This document shows, one piece after another, positions 35,715 to 42,921 of a stretch of DNA of 64,000 nt. Each line of letters opens with the position of its first letter. The first letter of the stretch is position 1. The notes below the pieces were generated by a model. It did no database searches. It was not told the DNA's origin and worked only from the letters and a program-made list of their open reading frames with translations. Made by a program: the position numbers and the translations under genes. The stretch spans positions 26,563-90,562 of the forward strand of contig NZ_LAVL01000019.1 in the NCBI RefSeq assembly GCF_001083785.1, in the 5' to 3' direction. The stretch comes from Nonomuraea sp. SBT364 (GTDB lineage Bacteria; Actinomycetota; Actinomycetes; Streptosporangiales; Streptosporangiaceae).

Positions 35715-36067
35715 CCGCAGAGGAACGCCGCGGTCCCGCCGAAGGGGTCGACAGCGTCCTGTCCGCGCTGGCCGACCCGACGCGACGTCAACTCCTTGAT
35801 CTGCTCGCCGCGCAGGGCGAGGCGACCGCGACCACGCTCGCCGAAGGGCTGCCCGTCTCGCGGCAGGCGGTGGTCAAGCACCTCGCCGTCCTGGAGGCCG
35901 CCGGGCTCGTTTCCGGCGCCCGGGTGGGACGGGAGGTGCGCTACGCGGTGCGCCCCGCGGCGCTCGACGCGACGGCGCGGTGGATGTCCTCGCTCGCGGT
36001 CGAGTGGGATCGACGGTTGGCGATGATCAAGCGTCTCGCCGAGGCAGCCGAACGCGAAGAAGGCTGA
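35711..36067 (+). CDS. ArsR family transcriptional regulator
   Basis: 118 aa winged-helix repressor: VLSALADPTRRQLLDLLAAQGEATATTLAEGLPVSRQAVVKHLAVLEAAGLVSGARVGREVRYAV (about 16-80). No CxC metal site, so it responds to something other than arsenite-type metals, as is usual for SRPBCC-linked members. GTG 35711 overlaps the SRPBCC stop. The two operators at 35193-35241 are its probable binding sites. Confidence 0.9.
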   Translation: MTAEERRGPAEGVDSVLSALADPTRRQLLDLLAAQGEATATTLAEGLPVSRQAVVKHLAVLEAAGLVSGARVGREVRYAVRPAALDATARWMSSLAVEWDRRLAMIKRLAEAAEREEG

Positions 36068-36117
36068 TCCCGCCGACCATGCCCCCTGCCGGCGCGTAGG
36101 CAGGTCTGGAAATGCGC

Positions 36118-36162
36118 TCATGGCACACCCCTGACCACAGGGGTGTGCTGAGCGTGCCATGA
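36118..36162 (+). terminator. Nested hairpins after the ArsR gene
   Basis: Inner stem GCACACCCCTG/CAGGGGTGTGC (36123-36133, 36138-36148, loop ACCA) and an alternative outer stem TCATGGCAC/GTGCCATGA (36118-36126, 36154-36162). It is 50 bases past the ArsR stop and 80 bases before the MFS start; a terminator is most likely, an attenuator possible. Confidence 0.6.
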
Positions 36163-36241
36163 AGCCGAGCGGAGCACGGCGCGCGGCGCCGGCCTGTGCT
36201 GCCCGTCCCCATACCGGGTTCTCAAGAGAGGGGACCGTCCC

Positions 36242-37642
36242 TTGACCACCGTCACCACCCCGCCGCCGCGCTTCACCGGACGGCAGCGGTTGATCCTGCT
36301 GGTCCTGCTCGGCGCCGGATTCATGCTCTCCGTCGACTTCTCCATCCTGAACGTCGCGCTGCCCGAGGTGGGTGAGGGCGTCGGGCTCGAGCAGTCGAAG
36401 CTGCCCTGGATCGCCTCCGCCTACGCCTTGCCCGCGGCGGGCTTCACGCTCCTGTCCGGACGGCTGGCCGACCTGTTCGGCCGCCGCCGGCTCTTCCTCG
36501 CGGGCATGGTCCTGCTGGCCGTGGCCTCGCTGCTCGGCGGCTTCGCGACCAGTCCCGAGACCCTCCTGGCCGCCCGCGCCCTTCAGGGGTTGTCCACCGC
36601 CCTGTCCGTCCCGGCCTCGTTGTCCCTGCTCACCACCACGTTCCAGGAGGGCGCGGCGCGTGATCGGGTCCTGGGCCTGAACGGCGCGCTACTGTCCGGC
36701 GGTTTCACCATCGGCGCGCTCCTCGGCGGCACCCTGGTCAGCCTGCTGAGCTGGCGTACGGCGTTCTTCGTCAACGTGCCCGTGGCTGTGATCATCCTCG
36801 TCCTCACGCCGTTCCTGATCAGTGAGAGCAAGGCGCCCGGCCGGTTCAAGCTGGACGTGCCGGGCGCGATCACCGTGACCGGCGGCCTGCTGGCCGTCGT
36901 CTATGCCGTCGTCGAGCGGAGCGTGCCTGCCGGTGTCGCCGGCATCGTGCTGCTGGCCGCGTTCTGGCTGATCGAACTGCGTTCGGCCGCGCCGCTCGCC
37001 CCGCTCCGCATCCTCGGACGGCCGACCGTCAAGTGGGGGAACTACGCCGGTCTCGTGGTGTTCACCATGGAGACAGCGATGATCTTCCTGATGACGCTGT
37101 ACCTCCAGAACGTCCTCGCCTTCGACCCGCTCGTCACCGGTCTGGTCTTCGGTGTCCCGGGCCTGGCGGCGGTGCTGGCGGGCCCCGTCGCCGGTCGCCT
37201 CATCAGCCGGTACGGCTACCGCACGGTGCTGCCGGCCGGCCTGGCCGTCCAAGGGCTGGCCACGGTCCCGCTGATCTTCGTCGGCTCCGACCGTCTGGGC
37301 CTGGCCCTGCTGATCCCCGCCCTGTTCATCGGCTTCTTCGGGCACGTGACGTCCATCGTGGCCTACACCGTCACCGCCACGTCCGGCCTGCCGGACGAGG
37401 AGCAGGGCCTGGCCACCGGCCTCACCACCATGACGCAGAACGTCGCCATCACGATCGGCATCCCGATCCTCAGTGCTGTCGCCGCCACGCGATCCGCGGA
37501 ACTGACCGGGATCCATCTGGCGCTGTCCGTGAACGTGATCATCACGTTCGTCAGCGTCGTCCTCATCTGGGTCGGCCTGCGGCCACGCGCCGAGCAACCA
37601 CCCACCCGTACCGCGGCGCCCGCTGCGGCAGTGAATCACTAG
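36242..37642 (+). CDS. MFS transporter, DHA2 (14-helix) drug exporter family
   Basis: 466 aa from TTG 36242, preceded by gagggg. About 14 membrane helices; motif C-like GALLSGGFTIGALLGGTLVSLLSWRTAFFVNVPV (about 145-180) and motif A-like GRLADLFGRRRLF (about 73-85) are the marks of proton-driven drug exporters of the EmrB/QacA type. It is followed 11 bases later by an SDR gene, so one transcript. Its substrate is unknown; export coupled with reduction by the SDR is possible. Confidence 0.93.
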   Translation: MTTVTTPPPRFTGRQRLILLVLLGAGFMLSVDFSILNVALPEVGEGVGLEQSKLPWIASAYALPAAGFTLLSGRLADLFGRRRLFLAGMVLLAVASLLGGFATSPETLLAARALQGLSTALSVPASLSLLTTTFQEGAARDRVLGLNGALLSGGFTIGALLGGTLVSLLSWRTAFFVNVPVAVIILVLTPFLISESKAPGRFKLDVPGAITVTGGLLAVVYAVVERSVPAGVAGIVLLAAFWLIELRSAAPLAPLRILGRPTVKWGNYAGLVVFTMETAMIFLMTLYLQNVLAFDPLVTGLVFGVPGLAAVLAGPVAGRLISRYGYRTVLPAGLAVQGLATVPLIFVGSDRLGLALLIPALFIGFFGHVTSIVAYTVTATSGLPDEEQGLATGLTTMTQNVAITIGIPILSAVAATRSAELTGIHLALSVNVIITFVSVVLIWVGLRPRAEQPPTRTAAPAAAVNH

Positions 37643-37653
37643 GAGAACATGCC

Positions 37654-38445
37654 ATGGATCTGCAACTGGCCGGCAAGACGGCCGTCGTGACCGGCGGCAG
37701 CAAGGGCATCGGCCTGGCTCTCGTCCGCGTCCTGCTCGCCGAGGGGATGCGCGTGGTCACCGGCTCGCGCACGATCACGGCGGAGCTGAAGGAGACCGAG
37801 GCGGTGCCCGTGGCCGTCGATCTCTCCACCAGCCACGGGCCGGCCGAGCTCATCGGCAAGGCCGCCCTCGTGCTCGGCGGCATCGACCTGCTGGTCAACA
37901 ACGTGGGAGTGGGCGATACCGACGACTTCGCCAAGGGCGCCCGGCTGAACTTGCTCGAACTGCCGGACGATGCCTGGGAACACACCTTCGACCTGCACTT
38001 CTACAGCGCGCTGCGGGCCAGCCGCGCCGCGCTTCCGTACCTGATCGAGCGCAGGGGCACGATCGTCAACGTCTCCTCGGTCGGGGCGCGGGCCGCCTCC
38101 GCCGGTCCCGCCGACTACAACGTCTCCAAGGCGGCGCTCGGCGCCCTGACCAAGCTGATCTCCGAGCAGTTCGGCGGGCAGGGCGTACGTGCCATCACCG
38201 TGTCACCCGGGCCGGTGGGCACCGGGGTGTGGACCGACCCGGACGGCTTCGTCGGCCGCCTCGCGAAGGCGCGGGGGCTCCCCCAGGACGTGCTCACGGA
38301 GCAGCTGATCAAGGAAAGCGGCGTGACCACCGGCCTCCTCACCGCACCCGAGGAGGTGGCGCGGCTGATCGCCTTCCTGGCCTCGCCCGTCAACATCACC
38401 GGCAGCGAACATCTCATCGACGGAGGCATGATCAAGCACGTGTGA
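37654..38445 (+). CDS. SDR family oxidoreductase
   Basis: 263 aa. TGGSKGIG (14-21), NNVG, catalytic Ser of NVSSVGA, YNVSK, and the ending IAFLASPVNITGSEHLIDGGMIKHV typical of classical FabG-like SDRs. ATG 37654 follows aggag. It shares a transcript with the MFS exporter. Close relatives are annotated as general oxidoreductases; the substrate is not known. Confidence 0.92.
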   Translation: MDLQLAGKTAVVTGGSKGIGLALVRVLLAEGMRVVTGSRTITAELKETEAVPVAVDLSTSHGPAELIGKAALVLGGIDLLVNNVGVGDTDDFAKGARLNLLELPDDAWEHTFDLHFYSALRASRAALPYLIERRGTIVNVSSVGARAASAGPADYNVSKAALGALTKLISEQFGGQGVRAITVSPGPVGTGVWTDPDGFVGRLAKARGLPQDVLTEQLIKESGVTTGLLTAPEEVARLIAFLASPVNITGSEHLIDGGMIKHV

Positions 38446-38479
38446 CCAAAGCCGGCAGTCCGATCGTCCCGCCCTCGTG

Positions 38480-38504
38480 CTCCCGGTCACCAGGTGACCG
38501 GGAG
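38480..38504. terminator. Near-perfect palindrome between SDR and DoxX genes
   Basis: 12-bp arms (38480-38491, 38493-38504) around a single A, between convergent genes. Read on the minus strand right after the DoxX stop it encodes GLTVLPVTW followed by a stop, like a P450 C-terminus; see findings. Likely works as a terminator now. Confidence 0.55.
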
Positions 38505-38532
38505 TACGGTCAGGCCGCCGGCCCCGGGGTTG

Positions 38533-38883
38533 TCAGAGTGAGGCGAGGCCCAGCAGGAGCGGGGCGGTGGAGGCGGCGGTCAGGACCGTGGGCATCACGG
38601 TCCCCTTGACGTCCTTGGCCAGCAGGTGCGTGACGGTCGCGCCCGCGAAGTACAGCACGACGCCGACGGCGGCGGCGATGCCCAGGGGACGGTAGAAGAT
38701 CCCGGCCAGCAGCCCGAGCGCCCCCGCGATCTTCAGCACGGCCAGGAGAGGGAACCAGCGCAACGGCACCCCCAGCTGGGTCATGGTCGCCGTCACCCCC
38801 TTCTCCTTGGCCAGCAGGAGACCTGCCGAGGCGATCAGCAGCGGCGACAGCACGGAGACGACGACGAGATAGGCGATGAACAT
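38533..38883 (-). CDS. DoxX family membrane protein
   Basis: 116 aa with four membrane helices (about 2-24, 45-63, 68-88, 98-115). The pattern LLAKEKGVTATMTQLGVPLRWFPLLAVLKIAGALGLLAGIFYRPLGIAAA is the DoxX/DUF4870-like quinol-oxidase-associated family. Members are found with redox stress genes, but the biochemical role is uncertain. ATG 38883 is supported by gaaggaaa; the open frame extends upstream without family likeness. Confidence 0.88.
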   Translation of the reverse strand: MFIAYLVVVSVLSPLLIASAGLLLAKEKGVTATMTQLGVPLRWFPLLAVLKIAGALGLLAGIFYRPLGIAAAVGVVLYFAGATVTHLLAKDVKGTVMPTVLTAASTAPLLLGLASL

Positions 38884-39070
38884 GGGGTTTCCTTCAACGG
38901 AGTCATGCATGGGAAGGCGGCGCGGCGCCGCCGGATTCATGCCTGCCACCCTGGCCGGACGGGCGACTCGCAGGGAGTCCGAGCTGAGGATGGCACTGAC
39001 AGGGCCACGATGAGCGGCCACGCACCCCGCGGCAATCGGTGCCGTCGCCGTTCTGTCCGGACGCCCGTGG

Positions 39071-40000
39071 TCAGGAGCAGGTGGCCAGGACGATGGAGAC
39101 GACGGTGCAGGTGGCCGAGGCGCGGTCGTTGGCCGGGTCGGGGTCGGCCGGGGCGCTGCCGGTGCGCGTGGCGGTGACGGTGACCTGGCCCAGCGACAGC
39201 AGCGACAGCGGCACCCGGAAGGTCTTGCCGGCGCCGGCTCCCACGGGGATGGCGCCGTAGACGCAGGTGATCGTGGTGCCCGCCGCGGTGCAGCCGGATG
39301 ACAGGTTGGTCGCCGACGCGCCTGGCGGCAGGATCGCCTGCACCGTGGCGGAGGTGACCGCGTCCGGACCGATGTCGCGGGCGGTCAGCGTGTATCGCAG
39401 GTACGGCACCAGGACGTCCAGACGGGGCTGGGCGGCCAGGTCGACGTCGATGTCGGCGCCGGGCGGGGTGACGATGGTGGAGTTCTCGTCGTCGGTGTTG
39501 TTGGCCGGGGTGAGGTCGGGCTCGGCGGCGGCGACCGTGGAGGTGGCGGTCAGCGTGCCTGCCGAGGCCGGCGTCACGTTGATCCTGATCGTCGCCGTGG
39601 CGTCGGCGGCCAGGTTGCCGAGGGCGCAGGTCACCGTGGGCGGGGCGATCGCGCACGAGCCCTGCGACGGGGTGGCCGCATTGATGGCGCGGGTGACGCC
39701 GGACAAGGTGGTCGACGCGCTGACCTCGGTGGCCTGGCCGGGGCCGTTGTTGGTGACGGTCGCCGCGTAGTCGAACGCGGTGCCGGCGGGGACCGGGTCG
39801 GCCGAAACGGCCAGCCCCACGAGCAGGTCGGCGGTGGCCGGGGCGCCTGCGGCGGCGACGCCTTGCGCGTGGTCGCCGGCGGCCACGGTGGCGCGTACGG
39901 GCGTGACCCACCAGCCGGCCGAGGTCGTGACGGCCAGGAGCAGCGCCAGCGGAGCCGACAGGGCGCGGCGGGCGCGTGAGGTGCGGACGACGGAGTTCAC
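39071..40000 (-). CDS. Secreted DUF11 repeat protein
   Basis: 309 aa from GTG 40000 (gggaaaggg upstream). Signal peptide at about 1-40 (RRALSAPLALLLAVTTSAGWWVTPVRA). Two DUF11 (conserved repeat/CARDB-like, Ig-fold) units follow: about 60-170 (LLVGLAVSADPVPAGTAFDYAATVTNNGPGQATEV) and about 180-300 (LDVLVPYLRYTLTARDIGPDAVTSATVQAILPPG). Each ends with a Cys pair. No cell-wall sorting signal or C-terminal helix is present, so it is probably released or loosely bound to the surface. Function unknown. Confidence 0.85.
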   Translation of the reverse strand: MNSVVRTSRARRALSAPLALLLAVTTSAGWWVTPVRATVAAGDHAQGVAAAGAPATADLLVGLAVSADPVPAGTAFDYAATVTNNGPGQATEVSASTTLSGVTRAINAATPSQGSCAIAPPTVTCALGNLAADATATIRINVTPASAGTLTATSTVAAAEPDLTPANNTDDENSTIVTPPGADIDVDLAAQPRLDVLVPYLRYTLTARDIGPDAVTSATVQAILPPGASATNLSSGCTAAGTTITCVYGAIPVGAGAGKTFRVPLSLLSLGQVTVTATRTGSAPADPDPANDRASATCTVVSIVLATCS

Positions 40001-40164
40001 CAGAACCCTTTCCCGGCCTCGGGAACAACTGATCGGTGGTTGAGGCTCCCGCGAAGCGAGAGGCATCCGGACAGGGGTGAACTACGTCACGTAACGGATA
40101 TTGACCTTATGTAATCACGCCCGGTAGTGGCCTGGTCACTATCGACCGGGTGACAGCCTTCTGC

Positions 40165-40539
40165 TCAGCTCAGGCGGGTTCGCAGGAGGCAGAACTCGTT
40201 GCCTTCCGGGTCGGCCAGGACGTGCCAGGACTCCTCGCCGGTCTGCCCGACGTCGGCCGGGCGCGCCCCGAGCTCCAGGAGGCGTTCGAGTTCGGCGTCC
40301 TGGTCGCGGTCGGTGGCGTTGACGTCGATGTGCAGCCGCAGCTTGCCCGTCTTGGGCTCGGCCGTGGGACTGAAGACCAGGGTGGGCTGCAGTCCGCCGA
40401 ACCCTTCCCGGGGCCCGATCGCCACCGCGCCGTCGTCTTCGATGTCGAGCACGACGAAGCCCAGCACCTCGCACCAGAACGCCGCCAGCCGCTGCGGGTC
40501 ACGAGAATCGATCACCAGTTCGGAAATACGACAAGCCAT
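40165..40539 (-). CDS. VOC (glyoxalase/bleomycin-resistance-like) family protein
   Basis: 124 aa; ISELVIDSRDPQRLAAFWCEVLGF at the start and VLADPEGNEFCLL near the end are the paired beta-alpha-beta-beta-beta modules of the vicinal oxygen chelate fold. Metal ligands (His/Glu) are only partly recognisable: HIDV (about 75) and the Glu of EGNEFC. ATG 40539 is chosen because family members start there. Function unknown; it stands alone. Confidence 0.88.
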   Translation of the reverse strand: MACRISELVIDSRDPQRLAAFWCEVLGFVVLDIEDDGAVAIGPREGFGGLQPTLVFSPTAEPKTGKLRLHIDVNATDRDQDAELERLLELGARPADVGQTGEESWHVLADPEGNEFCLLRTRLS

Positions 40540-40578
40540 AACCCGTACCCTAGCCGCCACGACGGCACGGCGGCATGA

Positions 40579-41139
40579 TCACAGGCGAGCGGTCCACTCG
40601 TGGCCCGTGAGGACGTCGGCGCCCCTGGCCGGGAAGACGCGGTTGATCAGGAAGTCGTGCACGTCCGGCTCCCCGTCGGCGCAGGCGTCGCTGAGCACGG
40701 TCACGTGGTAGTCGCGGTCGGCGGCGTCGTAGAGCGTGGCGGCGACCATCGCCCCGGTCGCGACGCCGGTCAGCACGATCGAGTCGATGTGCTGGGCGCG
40801 CAGGAGGCGATCAAGGTCGGTCGCCGCGAACGCGCTGGCCCTGCGCTTGAGGACGACGGACTCGCCCGGCAACGGCTCGATGCGCGAATGCACGAGCGTC
40901 TCGGGAGACTCTTCGTGGAACAGCGTCCCGGCCCCATGCAGGCCCCTGATCAACTGGTTTCCCGCTGCCACGTCAAGTCCTGAGCTCCGGAGCCCGAAAC
41001 GGATGAAGATCACCGGGATTCCAGCGGCCCTGGCCGCGGGAAGAACCTCTTCCACGACGGGGATCACCTTGGCGGCGAAGGGATAGTTGTCCACGATGCC
41101 CGCCTGCAGGTCGCCGACAATGAGCGCGGTGCTGGTCAT
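40579..41139 (-). CDS. Isochorismatase-like hydrolase without the catalytic cysteine
   Basis: 186 aa. The fold is clear: ALIVGDLQAGI (Asp of the triad), VVLKRRASAFAATDLDRLLRAQHIDSIVLTGVATGAMVAATLYDAADRDYHVTVLSDACAD. The triad Lys is present in LKRR, but where cysteine hydrolases have GVATGGCV this protein has GVATGAMV, so Cys is replaced by Met. True isochorismatases also lack the Cys, so activity on a vinyl ether is not excluded. It lies 86 bases downstream of the ArsR gene on the same strand and may be its target. Confidence 0.88.
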   Translation of the reverse strand: MTSTALIVGDLQAGIVDNYPFAAKVIPVVEEVLPAARAAGIPVIFIRFGLRSSGLDVAAGNQLIRGLHGAGTLFHEESPETLVHSRIEPLPGESVVLKRRASAFAATDLDRLLRAQHIDSIVLTGVATGAMVAATLYDAADRDYHVTVLSDACADGEPDVHDFLINRVFPARGADVLTGHEWTARL

Positions 41140-41225
41140 AAGGTTTCCTTGTCTGTACGGCGCGCCACCGGCCATCCCCCATGGTCGTGCCGGTGGCGCT
41201 GTGTCGTCCATCTGGAGTGGCCGGT

Positions 41226-41576
41226 TCAGCCGGCGAGGCCGCCTTTCACGCCGACCTGACGTCCGATGTCGTCGATCTCGGCGGCAGTCAGGACCACGTG
41301 CATCAGCCCGGGAAAGCGCGCCTGCAGATCCTCTCGGCGCAAGGCCACGTAGCAGCGGGTCCCCTCCTGCCGGGTGCGCGTCAGGCCGGCGTCGCGCAGA
41401 ACCCGCAGGTGATGGCTGAGCGTCGACTTGGCCACCGGCGCCCGCAGCTCTCCCCAGCCGCGTTCGTGTCCGTCGGCCAGCACCCGCACCAGCCCGACCC
41501 GGATCGGGTCGCTGAGGGCGGCCATCACCTCCGTCAAGGTGATCTCGGCCTGTTCGGGATGATGCGCCTGCCTCAT
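41226..41576 (-). CDS. ArsR family transcriptional regulator
   Basis: 116 aa winged helix: VMAALSDPIRVGLVRVLADGHERGWGELRAPVAKSTLSHHLRVLRDAGLTRTRQEGTRCYVALRREDLQARFPGL. No metal-binding cysteines. The divergent gap to the truncated SDR contains a perfect dyad (41594-41616) that is its probable operator. The isochorismatase-like gene follows on the same strand. Confidence 0.9.
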   Translation of the reverse strand: MRQAHHPEQAEITLTEVMAALSDPIRVGLVRVLADGHERGWGELRAPVAKSTLSHHLRVLRDAGLTRTRQEGTRCYVALRREDLQARFPGLMHVVLTAAEIDDIGRQVGVKGGLAG

Positions 41577-41593
41577 CCCGCCATGTTACCTTA

Positions 41594-41616
41594 TTCGATG
41601 TTTCACGAACATCGAA
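41594..41616. promoter_or_regulatory. ArsR operator dyad
   Basis: TTCGATGTT-TCACG-AACATCGAA: 9-bp perfect arms with a 5-base spacer, 18 bases from the ArsR start and 16 bases from the truncated SDR start. Form and place fit ArsR control of both sides. Confidence 0.75.
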
Positions 41617-41631
41617 CGTAGGAGTGCGCCT

Positions 41632-41855
41632 GTGACCGACCAATCCACCAGCCGCCTGCAGGGCAAGGCCGTGATCGTGACCGGAGCCGGCTCCGGGATC
41701 GGCCGCGCCACCGCGCTCGCCTGCGCCTCATGGCGCGCAGCCCCCGGCTCCCGGTGATCGGCAAGGCCTTGCGCTCCCTGCGAAACAGCAGCAAGTCCAT
41801 CCGTGAACGGGAACGGGACATCGCCCACGCCCCGGCACCGAGCGGACGCACCTGA
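41632..41855 (+). pseudogene. Truncated SDR gene (N-terminal 40 residues) fused to unrelated tail
   Basis: GTG 41632 (aggag upstream) reads MTDQSTSRLQGKAVIVTGAGSGIGRATALACAS, a normal SDR start, but then runs into WRAAPGSR and a stop at about 41757. A second short frame (LMARSPRLPVIGKALRSLRNSSKSIRERERDIAHAP...) continues to TGA 41853. It looks like the C-terminus of a different gene joined by deletion at about 41727. The promoter/operator side is intact, so the remnant may still be transcribed. Confidence 0.7.
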
Positions 41856-41913
41856 CGCCGCAGGCTGTGCGCGGAGTTTCGACGGGGATCGGGTGGCTCC
41901 GATCCAGGGTGTT

Positions 41914-42642
41914 CTACCAGGGGATGGAGCCGAGGCGATCGATGAAGGTCCCGGTCGGCCCGTCGGGGGCGAGCGTCGCGAGCTCGATGATCGGATCGCT
42001 GCCCTCGGTGACCGTCAGCTCGCCTGTGTGGATGTTCATGTCGGTGGCGGTGAACTTGCCGTTGGCCACCTCGCCGGGGGTCACGGCGTTGAACTTGATG
42101 TCCGGCAGCGCCTGGGCGTACCGGACGGTGATCATGTTCAGCGCCGCCTTCGACGAGGTGTAGGCGAGTTCGTACATCTTCGAGACGGCTTGCGCGGGGT
42201 CGGTCACGACGGCGATGGATCCCCCGGCGCCGGTGACCATCACCACCCGCGGGTGGTCGGCCGCCTGCAGCAGCGGCAGGAACGCGTGCGTGACCCGGAC
42301 CGGGCCGTACACATTGGTGTCGTAGACGGCGTGGATGTCCTTGGCCGTCGCCTCCGCCGGGTTGACACCGCCGCCTGGCGTGCCGGCGTTGTTGATCAGC
42401 ACGTCGATCCGGTCGGTGTGCTCCCGGACCAGCCGCACGGCCCCGGCCACCGACTCCTCCGAGGTCACGTCCAGCGGAACCATGATGACGTGTGCGCCGT
42501 CGGCGGCCAGCTTCTGCGCGGCGGCCCTTCCCCGGCCCGTGTCGCGTGAGCCGAGGAAGACCGTCCAGCCCAGCTCCGCGAGCCTGCGCGCGGTCTCGTA
42601 GCCGAGGCCCTTGTTCGCTCCAGTGATCAATGCTGAGGTCAT
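41914..42642 (-). CDS. SDR family oxidoreductase (paralogue of the gene at 11515)
   Basis: 242 aa from ATG 42642 (caggaga upstream). Cofactor motif TGANKGLG, NNAG, catalytic YTSSK; ends IDRLGSIPW where the paralogue has VDRLGPIAW. The two proteins differ mainly by conservative changes. Both are read from divergent ECF41-type promoter regions with the same 34-base distance between -35 elements. Here the partner across the divergent region is not a sigma gene but a flavoprotein gene. Probable NADPH carbonyl reductase; substrate unknown. Confidence 0.92.
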   Translation of the reverse strand: MTSALITGANKGLGYETARRLAELGWTVFLGSRDTGRGRAAAQKLAADGAHVIMVPLDVTSEESVAGAVRLVREHTDRIDVLINNAGTPGGGVNPAEATAKDIHAVYDTNVYGPVRVTHAFLPLLQAADHPRVVMVTGAGGSIAVVTDPAQAVSKMYELAYTSSKAALNMITVRYAQALPDIKFNAVTPGEVANGKFTATDMNIHTGELTVTEGSDPIIELATLAPDGPTGTFIDRLGSIPW

Positions 42643-42725
42643 GTTCTCTCCTGACGTGGTTGCACTCATGGCCATGTGACGGTGCCGGCTGCCTTCGCTC
42701 GCGGCGGCCGGCGTCCTGACCATGC

Positions 42726-42752
42726 GGCGTCGGCACCCCGGCCTCTGTGACA
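42726..42752 (-). promoter_or_regulatory. ECF41-type promoter P7 (SDR at 41914)
   Basis: Minus strand: TGTCACA at 42752-42746, 16 bases, CGCC at 42729-42726; 83 bases before ATG 42642. The -10 has one change from CGTC, identical to that of P8. Confidence 0.6.
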
Positions 42753-42786
42753 GTGCGGCCCTATGACGTGTGTCACTGACCACGGG

Positions 42787-42813
42787 TGTCACACAACGGT
42801 GGGCGCCGGCGCC
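42787..42813 (+). promoter_or_regulatory. ECF41-type promoter P8 (leader ORF and flavoprotein)
   Basis: TGTCACA at 42787-42793, 16 bases, CGCC at 42810-42813. The ATG at 42820 is 6 bases after the -10, so the first ORF would be leaderless; the flavoprotein start is 104 bases downstream. Confidence 0.6.
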
Positions 42814-42819
42814 TTCTGC

Positions 42820-42921
42820 ATGGAGGCTCGTGCCGCGGCCCAGGCACTCCTCAAGATCGTCGACTCCGACGACCCGCCCCCGCGCCGAGCCGGCTCACCA
42901 CGAGACAGGAGCACTACATGA
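42820..42921 (+). CDS. 33-residue leader ORF, remnant of an SDR C-terminus
   Basis: ATG 42820 opens MEARAAAQALLKIVDSDDPPPRRAGSPRDRSTT and stops at TGA 42919-42921, overlapping the ATG of the flavoprotein gene (ATGA). The first two thirds match DPAAAAQALLKLVDSDNPP near the C-terminus of the SDR at 8798. So a deletion has joined promoter P8 to the tail of a lost SDR gene. Because it would be translated from the mRNA 5' end and overlaps the next start, it may now serve to couple translation of the flavoprotein. Confidence 0.55.
   Translation: MEARAAAQALLKIVDSDDPPPRRAGSPRDRSTT

Noticed and set aside
42769..42775. Extra TGTCAC(T) between P7 and P8 as a third ECF41 -35
   Set aside because: The seventh base differs and no CGTC-like element lies 16 bases downstream.
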